Notes: generated from the sequence alone by a model not told the origin. DNA of 64,000 nucleotides from Desarmillaria ectypa (GCA_030407005.1 JAUDYN010000008.1:3038001-3102000), one strand, 5' to 3'. Positions 1 to 12,617 are shown, counted from the stretch's first letter. Numbers and translations: made by a program.

Positions 1-1190
1 TGATCTTTTTGCTGCCGCTGGTCCACATGGTCAGTCTGAAAAGGGATTCGACTGTGATGAACATCCATTATCGATTAACACCATTCACGACATGTTTGGG
101 ATGTCGAATTCGTTCAGCACAGTGTAACACAAAGTCAGAAAGCTGATTAATATTCCGTACTCGGTACTCCAGACTTTCTGTTTTTGATCTAGCATCTGCA
201 TCGTAAAACCGAAACCCTTCACAGCTCCGCGTTAAATGGTCGTCGTAACATCTCCGGTGCAGTAGTGGCCTTTGTTGCTCCATTTGGCGATATTTGACCG
301 GATGCAACTCATACGAAGGCCGAATTTCACCTGCAAAAAAAAAAAAGACAGCATTCCTTGTGTATCAGCCTTACCCACTCAAACCCTCAAACCCACTCGC
401 TTGCATTGATCTGAACCTTCGGCAGTGCTGCCACAATAAACAGCAATCATCATCTCATTCATGGACTGTATAATTGGGGAAGAGAGCTAAAAGAGTCCGG
501 GGCGCTGAATTCAGCGACGGGAATAGGATCATGCGATCCCACATCAATCGGGATTACACGCTAAGGTGTCACACGTCACGTTCGAAGGGCGGAACAGGTT
601 TGGATTGTACATTGATATATCAGGCTTAAGCTCGTAAGCTCACCGATTTTTGGTCAGACAAAGACTGAAGCAATCAAAGAGCGGGACCCACGTACAGGAA
701 TGATTGATATACGGGCAGACAATATGATTCAGCAAATGCTCCGGTCCGTCACAATAACAGTGCTGATAAATATTGCCTGATTGCCGTCGACTTATGCATG
801 GACGTGATATTTTGAGTCCGAAATATCACAGGCACTGAAAATCGAGTTTGAATGGTGCGAATACCTGGCGGAAAAAGGGTCTGTTACTGTTAGGATGCAC
901 AGAAGGCTCTCCAACCTCAGCACAGCTGTAATACGCTCATCAGCATATTATATTACCATGGGTATCTCAGAGTCACTGCACGTTCCCATGCTATATCCCC
1001 GGGGTAGTGGTCCTAGGGAGCTGTTCGATACAACGATAGTGGGAAAGAACAATGACAGAAAACTGAATTGAAAGAATTTGAAATCGTTTGGACAGTCACA
1101 TGATCTTGACGTCACGCGTCGAAGCCAATTGCATGTCATCAGATCGCATTCTCCTTTCAAGTGTCATTTTGGAAGCTGAACAGTATGAAT
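1..1190. other. No recognised gene
   Basis: A minus-strand open frame at 68-307 follows a pyrimidine-rich stretch ending in a possible splice acceptor (a run of A on the plus strand near 334-345, then cctgc). It could be a terminal exon, but I do not recognise the peptide. Base composition and CpG content are ordinary, in contrast to the block that follows. I see no repeat, RNA gene or transposon here. Confidence 0.3.
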
Positions 1191-1589
1191 TTCCAATCTA
1201 TTAGATATGTTTCAATTATTAATGTAATGTCCCAAAGGAAGTATTGTCCTGCAACAATGATGGAAGTCCCTGTCACATATCATAAGCATGAAAACTTAGA
1301 AGAATAAGATTGGTCAAGAGAGTCTTTTGATTGAAAACTGTATTTTCAGGACAGGTATTGGCAGCATGAATTTAAAGGTTAAAAGATGCCACACAAAACA
1401 TGCAAATGACTGAGTTAAATTCACCTCAGAGGTAATTGTCATAGAATATGGTCAATTGATGTTAATGTCATTCTGACAACAATGAAGAAATTGTTAGACC
1501 CAACCTTTACATGGTCTGAGCAATGCACTAAGTCCCAAGGCTGTCTTGTGTCTAGACAATCACCCAATGGAATGCAGCTATTGTCACTT

Positions 1590-1950
1590 AGACTCAAGGA
1601 AGAAGGACTAAGATTTTAGTCAAGTTCTTTGAGTAAAGTGTTGGTATGGATAAACTTTAGCTCAAAGTTGGGGATTATACAGCGAGAGCTACCCTACTTA
1701 TATATGAAAACCAAGGGTCCTAATGTGGATACAGTAGTATGTAGTCTATGCATGAAACAATAAGAAATATCTGTTAGGCTAGCAACCATCATGAGCCATA
1801 GTATAATTGCTGAAGTCATTCAGTACAGGCAAGGCAACAGTAGCATGGCAATGATGTAACAGTAATTGCTAAGATAAGATAGGTGCCAAAGAGAAGATAA
1901 GCAGAAAAATCATAACACAAATGGTCACCCTCACCTTTGGACATGAAGAT
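1590..1950 (+). repeat. Direct repeat, copy 1 (possible LTR)
   Basis: It shares blocks in the same order with 2,585-2,975: a 'gactaagattttag' block, a 'tacagcgagagctaccctacttatata' type block, a gaaacaat block and a terminal 'tggtcaccct'. Spacing between copies is about 1 kb. Both lie in CpG-depleted DNA, so divergence is high. Flanking LTRs of a decayed retrotransposon are possible, but no TG...CA ends or coding domains support that. Confidence 0.4.
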
Positions 1951-2584
1951 TAAATTCCTCAAAATCTGGGCCTTTTCATGAATGTGAGCATGGGAATGCC
2001 TAACTCAGGAATTCCTGCCCCCTATGATAATACCAGCTAACCCTCACAAATTTTCTTCTGGTGTCTAGCAATACTAGGTTTCTGCATCAATGTTGAAAAG
2101 AGAATAAAGCCATACTCTCATTAATCTGAAGATATTATCTGAGTTGTAACAATAAGAGTCAAACAGGTCAACCAGAATCTTGCTCTGATCAACCAAATTC
2201 AACTCCTGGAGATGAAGGTCTTCAAAGCATGGCAACAGTACTGGCTGGTCCTTCTGGAAGAAAACAGGGAGCAAGTAGTCTCCTATTGATTAATGTGGAT
2301 GAGTCACTTGATTTGCTGCAATCAACATATATAAAAATGCTTGCCATTATTGATTACACTGGGCCAGCAGCATATGGTGCTGAGTTTTGAATAAAAATAA
2401 AATGTGTTGGGCCTAGCTCTTTCTGATGCCATTCCCTCTCTTGCACTATCTCATTATCTTTGAAGCAGGTCTCTTTTCCAGGTACCAGCAGACTACTTTT
2501 GTTAGAACCAAACTCTATTAGACAATAATGGTAAACACTGGACTGTATCATGTTTGTACAGTCATCCAATGAGTCCACTTAATG

Positions 2585-2975
2585 TTGTTGACTAAGAGTC
2601 AAGACTAAGATTTTAGCCTTAGGTGAAAAGAGGAGTTGACAAGTAAAGTTTGGTATGATCAAACTTAGCTTGAAGCTGGAGAATATACAGAAAGAGCTAA
2701 CCTACTTATATACTAAAGTATGGATTCTAATAATAGATACATATGTGTATGTCCTTGTGTAAACTGAATGGAAACAATGATATAGTGAAATGACTGTAGC
2801 ATGCCATAGTTTCATACTTTGTGTAGGTGCTGAGATTAGATGTAATAAGCCAGCACCTAGATGAAAGATAAGATGATTGTGAAAAATAGATGAAATCATA
2901 ACAACTTGGGACTTTCTTTTGATAATCTATTCTGCCTGAATTGATTTTAGAACTGGTCACCCTTGAAGTATATAA
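2585..2975 (+). repeat. Direct repeat, copy 2 (possible LTR)
   Basis: Partner of 1,590-1,950, colinear over about 370 bp with many substitutions and small indels. Both copies end near 'tggtcaccct'. Confidence 0.4.
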
Positions 2976-4689
2976 TTGGATGTCAGTCATCTTGAAATTG
3001 ACTTTTTAATAAATCTGGAATGCTAAAATGGATCAAGATAAATAGAACATCATTTTAATAGGTTCTTCTCAAAGACAGGCTATATCTCAGAGTTAACTTC
3101 TCTGTGATATTCTGTGAAGATCATGACTTGCTACATTGGATACAGCTATGACATGGATGGAAGCCTTTAATAAATATTGTGTTGCTAATGTGAATTAGAT
3201 CTTGGAGCATTGGCAAAACTAAATTCATTGCAAACTCAATAAAATATAGTGCAAAGCAAACACATCAAAATCAAATTGTCTCAGAGTTGAAGACTGGGAT
3301 TTCCATGTAAATGGTCTAATTTGTTGTCAAAGGAATAGGTTTCTTGCATATCAGAAGAAGGATGCTAATGTTCTGATAGAACTATTTAGTATATAGTGAA
3401 GACAATTGGACCACTATACATACCATTTATCCAGTAGTATAAGGTAGGTGATTTTATGATGAAACCAAGATCATAATAAACATCAGATAATCAACTCAGG
3501 GACAGTAAACATATTTGAACTCCCTGATACCTCAATGCTGTGATCCAAAATTTGAGATTCATACCTTAAGCAAACAATTAAAAGTGATTATAATGAGGGA
3601 ATAGGGAATGGGTACTGGTAGCATACAGTTCTGCTCTGATTGTACAAATAACATAGGCTGTGAGAATCTGGAAGTATATGAGATGTGCTTTGGTTTGGTT
3701 TGAGAATAGGCAGTGTAATAGGATAATGACAGAGATCTCTGACCTGTGACCACTCCCCTTACTACACTGATGCTGGTTTGTTGTAGCAGATCATCTGTCA
3801 TTTTATGATAGAACAGATTGGTGGCTTAAAGGTACTGCATTATGAAGGGCCAGCAGAAGCATATTCTGAGTGGTCACTGGTTAACTTGTGCTTGAGTTCT
3901 GTATCTTATTTGGTGTGCTGCAAGCCATAGAAAGGCTTAATGGCAGAGTGATGAAGATGGAGTCTCTTTTTCAGCCTGAAGCAAGGAGGATGCTGGAAGT
4001 CAGCATAAGGAGGGTATTGCAGAGAGATAATACAGCAAGTCATGTAGATCTGTCAGTTCAGGCATACTGGCAGCATAGCAATAGCATGAGCTAAGATTGC
4101 TATCCAGAGGAAATTGAAGTGAGTTGAGAAATATCAGCAGTGCCTCCTTAGGGGATCTCATCAACATAACAATGAACAAGCCTTGACCAGGAAAGTGATG
4201 TTGAGTGTCTTGGAAATCAACATGCTTCCCTGGCTGCTGTAACTGCGGCTGTGGGAGGCACATGCAGGTTGAATATTACCATCCCAACAGCTATGCCTGA
4301 CTGTGCTCAGACTTGCATCATTGTTATGATCCAAAGTACTGATCACACCTGGACTTGGTACTATCAATCCAATCATGGATGGGTATCATTTTATGATGCA
4401 CATGTCTCTTGGATGACTCTCTTTTGGAATGTTCTTTGAGCTTTTTAATAGGACTTCAGACCCATATTCACAAAATCTTCGATGATACTTCCCTTCTCAC
4501 CCGGAATACATCCAATATCCCCCGAGTATCTGCACAGCAGTTGAGGAATCTGTTCAAGTTGAAGGAGGATGGGATGGATATGAAGTTCCTGTTCAATGGT
4601 GATGATTGCCTTGGGGATGGCAAGATGCATCATAAGTTCTTTGATTGATCTTAGAGAAACGATTACTTCCTCTTGTCCTTTCATTCTAC

Positions 4690-6660
4690 AGCGATTATAT
4701 GCCATTATCCGTAGATATGTCGTTGGTTCTGATACTTGATGCTTCATCACTAGGACCAGATTAGTTGAAGCACGAATAACTCGTTCCAGGACCGTTGCTG
4801 TGGTTTTAGTTAGCCACGGTAAAAGCTGACCCGTAATCCAGAATCCCAGAATGGATGCAAATTTGATATTCGCGTCGCGCCTCTTGATGATCAACCACCA
4901 ACAATGACGAAAATTCCCTTCAAAAGGATGCTGCAGCGACAGCGACACATTTGCAGACCGCATATTTTGTGCTTGTACGCCATGCTGTGCGACGTGAATG
5001 CGCGTGAATTTGTCGTTTTTTCACATTCTTTTCTGAGTGTTATATGCAGCCATGAAGCCGTATTGCTGAAGGCTGCTGCCTGCATGAGTGTCGGTGCTTG
5101 GCTCGTTACCCGCCGACTCAGCTCCAGGTTCCTGCCACGACGCCCTAGGCATCGTGTAATACCGAACCTAGTATGCACATTTTCCTATGTTTTCTTCGAA
5201 ATTCTGAACTATATCCAGCTAGATTCTGTTATATCATCTACCGCTTACCTTGTGTGTCTGTAGATTTTAGGAACACCAGGCGACGGCATTCGTATAGGTA
5301 CGTACGCTTTCTTTCTTCGTGGACCCTTTTCTTCTGCGTGCACATTCCAGACGATTCCTGCCCTTGTCTCGTAGGCACGGAAGCGCAGAATCCTAAGATT
5401 CTCGGAATCTTACTCGACTTTTGGGTGACCAGCAGGATTTAGGCCTCAGGTAGTACCGACGGGCCCTTGCCCTAAAATTTCTTCGACGTCCTGACAAGCG
5501 CGTATACAGCTTCTACGAGCCTTTCTGACCGCTATCTCTTGATTGAATGGTACTCCGGATAAGACAACCTTACTATGCCAATCGACCCCGTTAGCCCGTC
5601 TACCGAGTTCGAGGTTCGAAATTGCAACTTGTAATATAAGGCGCAGCAAAGTTACTCGAGGACAAGCATTGCAGTAGCGGCGAATTTGACTGCCATACTT
5701 TTCGGAGTAGAAATCGCGTTAGGCACTGATGCGGCCTCTGAAGTTCGCGCTTCAAGATAGGCTTTGGCGTATATCAGTATGTTCTTAAACATGACGTTGT
5801 ATCGACGTCAGTGACCTACATACAGCTGTATTTGACATTGAAGTCGAACATGCACCGTATAGGCGATGGTTACTATCAGCCATTTCTTGATGCGACTATG
5901 ACGAAGATTACGCCCCGGAGTTGTTGTTCTGGAGATTTTGAGGGTCCGACATAACTGTTAGCGGGAGTAAGGCTGCTGCAGCAAATAGTGACTAGAGACT
6001 GTGAGTTGTATGCCATATTAGTTCGCTCCTTCTTGATTTTCTTCGTAGAAGGCAAGTTAGTGCTCCGCCCACTCCTTCAATCAACCAAGACATCAACTCT
6101 TCTGCGTGGCGTCCTACCTGAACACGTCACTGGTACCAGCATTGCCGACAGGTGGTATCTTCAGCACTAGTGAGTCCGGCGCTCATCTTCACAACCCTTG
6201 ATAGTGGAACAGTTGTCCGCCTCGATTGGAAAACTGGGTGCAACAACAAAAATCACTGTCATTTCACCGACCCTTCCATGCCGACGGACGTCTTCATAGA
6301 AGTGCTAGGTATATCTGTTTGTGATCCTTGTCTTGTCGTCTCGGACGGATTTGCGGTTATAGCAACTCCCAGAGACGCGACTTGTTGTGCGCATTAATAA
6401 TAGCGATTAGTTTCAAGGTCATCCGCAAGCTTTTACATGGGTTTTGCGATCAAAGGATCTCTGCTCCCCCGTCCCTGGTACATTGAATCCTATTCTTATA
6501 GTAGCTTTTCGTCAAATTTGTTCATTACCATCCCAGGCTGCGTTGCGTTTAGTGCGGCATGCCGTTGGCTTGCAATATTGTATATGGATGGCAAAGGTTA
6601 CGTTTGGTGCGCACCTTATCCGTTAGCATGGATTCCTCCTCATCCATTTCTTCTGATGTA
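4690..6660 (+). repeat. Duplicated non-coding block, copy 1 (partner 33,700-35,320)
   Basis: Colinear and diverged similarity to 33,700-35,320. Examples are 'gttgctgtgg...agccacggtaaaa' at 4,795 versus 33,818, 'aatcccagaatggat' at 4,841 versus 34,494, the 'cttcacaaccctt' segment near 6,188 versus 34,875, and 'cctcatccatttcttctga' near 6,638 versus 35,297. The partner carries an extra 624 bp LINE insertion that is absent here. The short open frames in this block are not conserved as proteins between the copies, so it looks non-coding. Confidence 0.7.
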
Positions 6661-6668
6661 AAGGTGCC

Positions 6669-8275
6669 TCCCTGAACTGGCTGTATATGTCCAGTGACAG
6701 TGATCTTCCCCCTGACCACGGTGTTTTTCACCCGACTCGACTTCTCTTTCTCGCTGTTACGTATCTGGATTTGTCGGGACAACTTTGAGATTCTATTCTA
6801 CCTGGTCTAGACGGTGTCGCAGTATACGTCGATGTGGACTTAGACGGTTACGCGGGGTCGTGAGTCGCTTGCGGTTCGGCTGGGCGTAAGGGAGAAACGA
6901 GGTTTTCGTAGACACGAAAATGTATCTAGGAATAAATCAGTATAGACTGTGAAAGGACCACTTAATAGGCTCTAATCAGAAGGCTCGTGGGCTCGCTCAA
7001 TGGCTTAGTGCTCGTGGTAAAGGGGAAAGAAAAGTAAAATCCAATTTAATCGGACAGGTACAGATAACGAAAGAGGGGGTGGCCGTACGCGTGCTCGTGC
7101 GTCTCCAGAGCCTATAGATAGTGTCTTCGTATATGTGGATGTATTATATAATAAAAAGTGTCAAAAGAAGTAGAATATCTTAGCTACAAACCTTGGCCTC
7201 GAGCAAGAGAAAAATTGATCGGGATACGCACAACTACGGGATGGGAAGAGCTTGCTGCCACGCGCAGCATACGAACGGTGGTCCAAGCCGTCGTTGCTCG
7301 ATTCCTAGCGCGTTACGAGCCGGATTTGTCTGCTGTTGGCCTTTGTCCTTCGTGTCAGATGGGATAGGGAGGGGAATGGCGGTGGAAGAAAACTAGAGAG
7401 AGAAATAAGCGAAATTAGGAGAGATTAACAGCAGCCAACACCCATACGACCTATACCACAGGTAATCCTTCAACCCGAAGTTGAAATGGCTCAATTGTTG
7501 GCGAGGTGAGCCACCCCGAAGTCGGTGTCGTGATCTTGATGATTATTGCCCAAAGGCAGAGGTGTTGGAATGCATGCTCATTGATCCTAGAGCTACACGG
7601 CGTCGCGTCGAGAGGAAATACAATTCTGTAGGAAGAAAAGGTGGTAAAAGCAGTAGAGATGATAGTGGTAGAAAAGAAAGAGATGTATCAAACCGAAAAA
7701 GGAAGTACCAGTCAGCCGGCCCAAGACGTCAAATCTACGAGCACGGGAACTCGTACTACCACAACGGCAAGCTGGCCATTATCTCAACCCCAAAACATAC
7801 GATCATATCTTTCAACGTCAAGCTATTGGAGGGCGATCCGTTCTTTAGGAATGCGAGGGATTCGGATGACGAGACGTTGATGGCGGGTATTGGTGTAGAT
7901 TTTTCTACACGCCGATGGAATAAGCTTGCGTGGAAGATCACGAAGAGAGAGGGGCAAGATGATGGGTATCAATGTCAATGAAGCTATTGGGCATGGTGTC
8001 TCGCTACGTTGCGTGGCTTTGGCCAATTCTCGTACCAGGAACTGCCCAAAATACACACTCCTCCGCAAATTTGTTCCGCATCAAGGCCAGTCGACGGTAA
8101 TATACGAAAGGGGTTACCTGCTAGACGAGGAGGAGCTCGAATATTCCGTCTTCTCCTTAATTTAGTCCTGCGATACGACCTTCTTTGACACTAGGTATGC
8201 TGCAGCACGCGGTGAGGTAGGTCGATTCCCTTGTCATGTATCAAGCAGGCTCGCTGTGATATACTTGAGGCGACA
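6669..8275 (+). pseudogene. Pseudogene of the PNPOx-like/FNR-like flavin oxidoreductase
   Basis: This is a broken paralogue of the intact gene at 36,283-38,184. Residues equivalent to about 25-75 of that protein are at 6,669-6,810, and about 70-250 at 7,764-8,275. Between them sits a 949 bp LTR-like insertion. The start codon and first ~24 codons are missing: the sequence joins directly to the 35,320-equivalent DNA, so roughly 1 kb has been deleted relative to the intact locus. Frame changes occur near 7,976 and a stop near 8,163. Similarity fades by about 8,275, so the whole FAD/NAD-binding half is gone. It cannot encode a working enzyme. Confidence 0.85.
6815..7763 (+). mobile_element. Probable solo LTR (Gypsy-like), copy 1
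   Basis: A 949 bp segment beginning TGTCGCAGTATAC and ending TACTACCACA, with a second copy at 23,672-24,553. It interrupts the oxidoreductase pseudogene. The intact paralogue shows the empty site at 36,494-36,497 (atgg), where this copy has ACGG on both sides (6,811-6,814 and 7,764-7,767), as expected of a 4 bp target duplication. A TATA-like stretch lies near 7,141. There is no internal coding region. The LTR identity is inferred from the TG...CA ends, length and target duplication; the superfamily is a guess. Confidence 0.65.
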
Positions 8276-9839
8276 TAACATACCGACCACGATCTAGTGG
8301 GGTTTCTGCGGAAGGAGGAAAATTCACGTGAAGGGGATGCCATACAGTAGACTTATGCTGACACGATAACAGAAGATGCGTGGACCAAATACGACAGACG
8401 GAGGAGACTTCGATATAGTCAACATGTAAGAGTACCCCCCATGCCAGGCCTTCCAGGAAGAAACTGCCGGAATCTTTAGCGAGGATATGAAGGGTAACAT
8501 TGGAGGTCGCGGAAGCTAGGAGAGGAAATACAGTTCTCGTCCGTTGAGAGGAGCGAATGAAGGACGATGTGTTCTGAGAAATTTCGGCACTCAGGATAAT
8601 CAGAAAAGAATGAAGCGTGCTGCGGTTCGATGTTTGAGCGCTAGTAATGTAAGTGTCAAATTCACATCCTCTTTCGACAGTGAGGTTGAAGGGATACCTC
8701 TTTTAGAGTCGACCTCGAACCATTCGAGAGCTTGTGTGCACATCTCCACGGCGCGCAACTCGAGACATATTTGAAGGGATGTGTCCTTCAGAAAGAAATT
8801 TCTGTAAAAGCAATGTGTTTGATGCAGGAAAATAGTAAGCAACTATCTCGCTTAAAAACGCCGGGAGTTACGGAGGCGTAGGTGGAGAGCGGCAGGCAGA
8901 GATGAAAGGCCGCTCGGTGAATGGATAAATGCGGGTAAAAATTGCATTATTAGGGCGGTAATCTTCATCAGTTTCATCGGATGGGTAAAATAGCAGAAAC
9001 GCGGTCAATGTAATCTGTAGCTACGTGCAAGATAACGAAACCTCTATTCGTGTCTTGAGGAAAAGGAAGACGTTCGGAAACCAAGATGTTCGGATCATTT
9101 GGGTGACACAGTTCGCCCTGAGTTCACGTCATTCCTACCTGCAATTGAAGCACCGGCAACCAAATTGTGGCTTGTCACTTTCGGCATTGGTCGGCATGGC
9201 TGCCATGACCATCCAAGCGCTGATTTTCTCGACCTTTCTTGGATTGCAAGATTAGGTTCTACATGCTGTGCTCTTGTGCCATTCCGTGGACCGATGTCGT
9301 TGTAGTTAGACTCCCTACTCCGATCTGACAAAGTTCTTCAGAATGAGCTGCACGGTAAATAAAGGTTTATACACATGTTCATGGCTGCATCTCATTCTGA
9401 TTTTGTGACAGGACTATGTTCTAAGTGGTGCGGGATATAGTCATTCTTCGGCAAATAGAGATTCTAATGGCTATATGGAGCATGGTGTGAAACCAGCTTC
9501 GAGTACAGAAATCATGGGCGCTAAGGATGGTCTATCTATGGTCCTACGTCGATTGACATCCTGCAGACGTATATTACTCATCCATTCAATGTCCGTATAA
9601 GTCCTCCTCAGATAAAGTCAAGGCACATCTTTCGGCAGCGTGACTGATGGGTGTCAAGTAGGCAGTTCGGAGTGTGGTTCCTTAATCTGCCTTGTCTCCT
9701 TCTTAACACGAACACAGCACTACTGAAGTGCGAAACGTCTTGGTGCAGCCACACAAGATACGTCTACTACTGACATTGGTGTCTGTGATTGTCTTGTGCT
9801 CGATGCTTCACATCCTCATTCTGACATGACTAAAGGGAG
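8276..9839. other. No recognised gene
   Basis: Short open frames (8,544-8,774 plus, 8,600-8,842 minus, 9,025-9,255 plus, 9,095-9,331 minus) overlap on both strands, and I recognise none. The last part (about 9,350-9,839) may contain decayed 5' sequence of the HET-type remnant downstream. Confidence 0.3.
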
Positions 9840-10884
9840 AGAGAATTCTACGAGTGTTTCGAGGCATTGCTGAAGGATTACGAAGACAACAGCTCTTTTG
9901 TAGACAGTATGGAGGAAGTGGTAAGTGCATAAAAGTGCAACATAAATCAAGGAATAACACATTACAGGGAGATCCGAAGTATGACAGTCTCCCTAAGGTC
10001 ACACTCTCTGCCTTCGTCGAGGCCGGTCAAGAAGAATCAAGCATTGCAGTGTTGATGCAAAGGTCGTATACTGGTAGAAATCCGGTCATATCATCCACTC
10101 TAGCCAACATTCCTTGCAGCGACCTCGGTGTCAATGGAGTCTTGGAGAAGCTCAACGCGATACTCGGCACGCCATACAATCTGGACACCACCTACGAATT
10201 GAAGCACGTACACTCTATTATCGAACCATGCGTCACACAAAACGGGTGTCGACGAATCCTGTGGACAGAGTTGCAGGAGTGACATACCTTCTCAACTGCG
10301 CTATGTATCTCCCAGTATACGATGCCGCACAGTCAGAAGAGGATGGCTGGGAAATGCTCGTGAATGCGATGGCGGATCCGAGTAAAGCTCATTTATTCTT
10401 CCTCTATTCTGAGCCTGGGAATGGAAAGACGCATTGGCGACCGTCATGGGAGCAGGTAATGACAAAGACCATTCAGCCAGGTGATCTTGATTGGTGGATA
10501 CGGGTCTACGGTCCAACAGAGGAAATAGATGCGGACTTTTATATAGGATGTCATATTGACTCAGGCGATGTGCGGGGGTTGGCCGATGCATCAATCGGAG
10601 ATGAAGATCGACGGGGAGAGCTGATCGTCAAAGATCACTTCGGGACACCCCACACATTTGGGATCATAGCCAAACACCAATACCCGATACCAGAAGGCTC
10701 ATATACACTCTTAGGAAGCTGGAGCAGCACTGTTATTAGGTCAGAGGATCACTGGGTAGTCGGGTCGCTAAAACAGGATGGGAAGTTTCAAAAGATTTCA
10801 GTGTTCGAAATGGAATGCCATGAAGGATACAGGCTTGCAGAGCTTGGAGTTGCAAAGGACAAAGCTGTAACAATTCTTTGCTGA
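9840..10884 (+). pseudogene. HET-type hypothetical protein remnant with internal deletion
   Basis: Two coding segments in different frames abut near 10,230-10,245. The upstream part reads in one frame through a clean 47 bp intron (GTAAGT at 9,921, acceptor AG at 9,967), then a segment containing LPKVTLSAFVEAGQE and SYTGRNPVISSTLA. The downstream part starts at RVSTNPVDRVAG, runs through LFFLYSEPGNGK and DHWVVG, and stops at 10,884. From memory this resembles a large agaricomycete family in which a HET-like region of several hundred residues, with a conserved tryptophan-rich core, lies between these parts. Here that core is missing and the frame changes at the junction, consistent with an internal deletion. 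Family naming is recollection, not a search result. Confidence 0.55.
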
Positions 10885-11133
10885 TTTGATCAGGTGCCGA
10901 GCTTCCTTCTCATTATGGTGACACAGGATGGGGAATATCACTAGGTCACTATTTCGACTCACCGAAATACCCCATGGCATCGAGTTTCTTTTCTGTTTCT
11001 CCCCCACTTTTATCTTCTACCTTACCAGTATCATAGAACTTCGATAATTCAGGTTCACACTGTCTCCTTTCCCTCGACAGTTGGTTAACTTGTTATAAAC
11101 TTTTCTCCGGCTATATTTGTGCTACGCAATGGA

Positions 11134-11335
11134 TTTCTGAGGTCGCTCTCATTTGGGCCAAGACCCAAATAAACGACGTAGTTAGATAAATTCATATCTG
11201 GTACTCCAATGTTTAACACACTGAATACCCCATTGCGCCCAGTGAAAGGTGACGTTGATCAAGGTGTACATTTTTTCCATCTCATCATACTGTAAAGATG
11301 CGGAAAGTCGGAGTAAAGCACAGAGCTATACCCCC
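11134..11335 (+). repeat. Direct repeat, copy 1 (partner 21,036-21,450)
   Basis: Similarity begins at tttctgaggtcgctctc, equal to 21,036, the first base outside the large inverted-repeat structure. It continues through the 'tagttagataaatt' and 'ttgatcaaggtgtacat' blocks to 'agtcggagtaaa'. The partner has about 200 bp more in the middle (about 21,145-21,350). Confidence 0.7.
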
Positions 11336-11349
11336 CACCACTTACCGAT

Positions 11350-11740
11350 AGACAAGCTCATGTGATAATCACTGATTCTACCGAGCATACCCCATCATAA
11401 TTACAAGATTTTCCATCTGTTCGATAATTAATACCTGCCATGGCCTTGGTGTTTGAATGTCCAGTGATAGACGCTCTTATTTTTACCATCTCATGGTGCC
11501 GACATGGAATGGTAGAAGCTTCCCAAAAATCAGATATCGCAAGAAACTTGATTTATGGGCAGAATTGCCGATCATCCAGGCTCAGAATTCACTTTCCAAC
11601 CAAGTCGCCTTGCCGGAATAGCCTGCTCCATTGTTAAATCTCGTCAAAATTGAGACTCGGAGCACCACGTTGGGATCACATCAGGATAGATGATACTGCG
11701 GTGAAGTGGAAGCGGACGAGAGGACATACAGCTGCGCAGT
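11350..11740 (+). repeat. Duplicated block, copy 1 (partner about 33,130-33,520)
   Basis: Colinear with 33,130-33,520, with shared stretches such as 'atggtagaa', 'gaacttgatttatg' and 'gatgatactgcggtga'. The homology resumes at 12,490-12,545 ('gatt.caatctgaaa'), adjacent to 33,517-33,560. About 750 bp is therefore extra here or lost in the partner. No coding content is recognised. Confidence 0.65.
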
Positions 11741-12489
11741 GCAGCTGAGCTTCGTACACGATGAGGTAAAATCGTTCTGTGATAGACTAAGTCGGATGAG
11801 GGCGAATCCTATCCATAAATCCTTTAGGCCGGGCTGGTACTTTTAGCATTGTTCCGTCGTTATACGGCGCACGTCTTTCCATGTCCACACATCTCGCAGT
11901 AAGGTGTTTGTCTCCATAACGCTAAGCTATGACGAGTGATCTGCGAGTTGACGATTAATTGTATGCATTAATCCGTTAGTGTGCAGGTGAACGGTACCAA
12001 TACGGTCAGAATCTGTGGTGCAATGTTTGACATGGGTTTTGTATATGTTGTGGAGGCACAGTATTAATGTTTCAAGTCTCTGAGCTGAGAGGGATCGCAT
12101 TACTGATGCCTATGCACTGTTGCAATGTGGTCCATTGTCATCGGCCAGTCGTCGTTGCCTCAATTATGAGCATCACAGCATCTGAAATTATCTCGGCACC
12201 GTATACAAACACGTGAGGGTAATCTCTATGAAGCTTTCTTCATGTATAATTTCTGACTTCTTCTAAAGTTTAGACACCGTTGTTGAAATTTTCGAATATA
12301 TTCCTATCAGTTGTACTCATTCATTGCCAAAATGGACGATATTCCACTCCCAAGTCAGCAGGGTGCGTGTTCCACATGTTACACGTCGCCGTGTCGTATC
12401 CATTATCTATCATTCCTTTAAATCCGTATGTTTCTAACTCAGCAGCCTGAACACCAGTTGGAAGAAACTCGCCCCATGGGCTTCTTCCC
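11741..12489. other. Extra segment within the duplicated block, no gene seen
   Basis: This is absent from the partner copy, where the flanks are contiguous near 33,517. It is an insertion here or a deletion there. No terminal repeats, target duplication or open frame of note were found. Confidence 0.35.
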
Positions 12490-12617
12490 TCGATTTCCGA
12501 TTACAATCTGAAAAGTTTAAACCATTCCATTTGGTGCGATGACACATTCGTCATCGCTATCCTTGCCCAATCTCGTTTATCACAACAGCTCGACATAGTA
12601 GTGGCTGCACATGTGAT

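Larger units (their letters stand above)
1191..4490. repeat. AT-rich, CpG-depleted decayed repeat block
   Basis: Over about 3.3 kb the dinucleotide CG is nearly absent, while TG and CA are abundant. CpG becomes normal again abruptly near 4,480-4,500. Only short open frames remain (for example minus 2,074-2,274 and 2,354-2,578, plus 4,251-4,439) and I recognise none. It holds two diverged direct repeats (about 1,590-1,950 and 2,585-2,975). The pattern fits old transposon DNA eroded by CpG methylation and deamination. The element class cannot be named. Confidence 0.6.
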
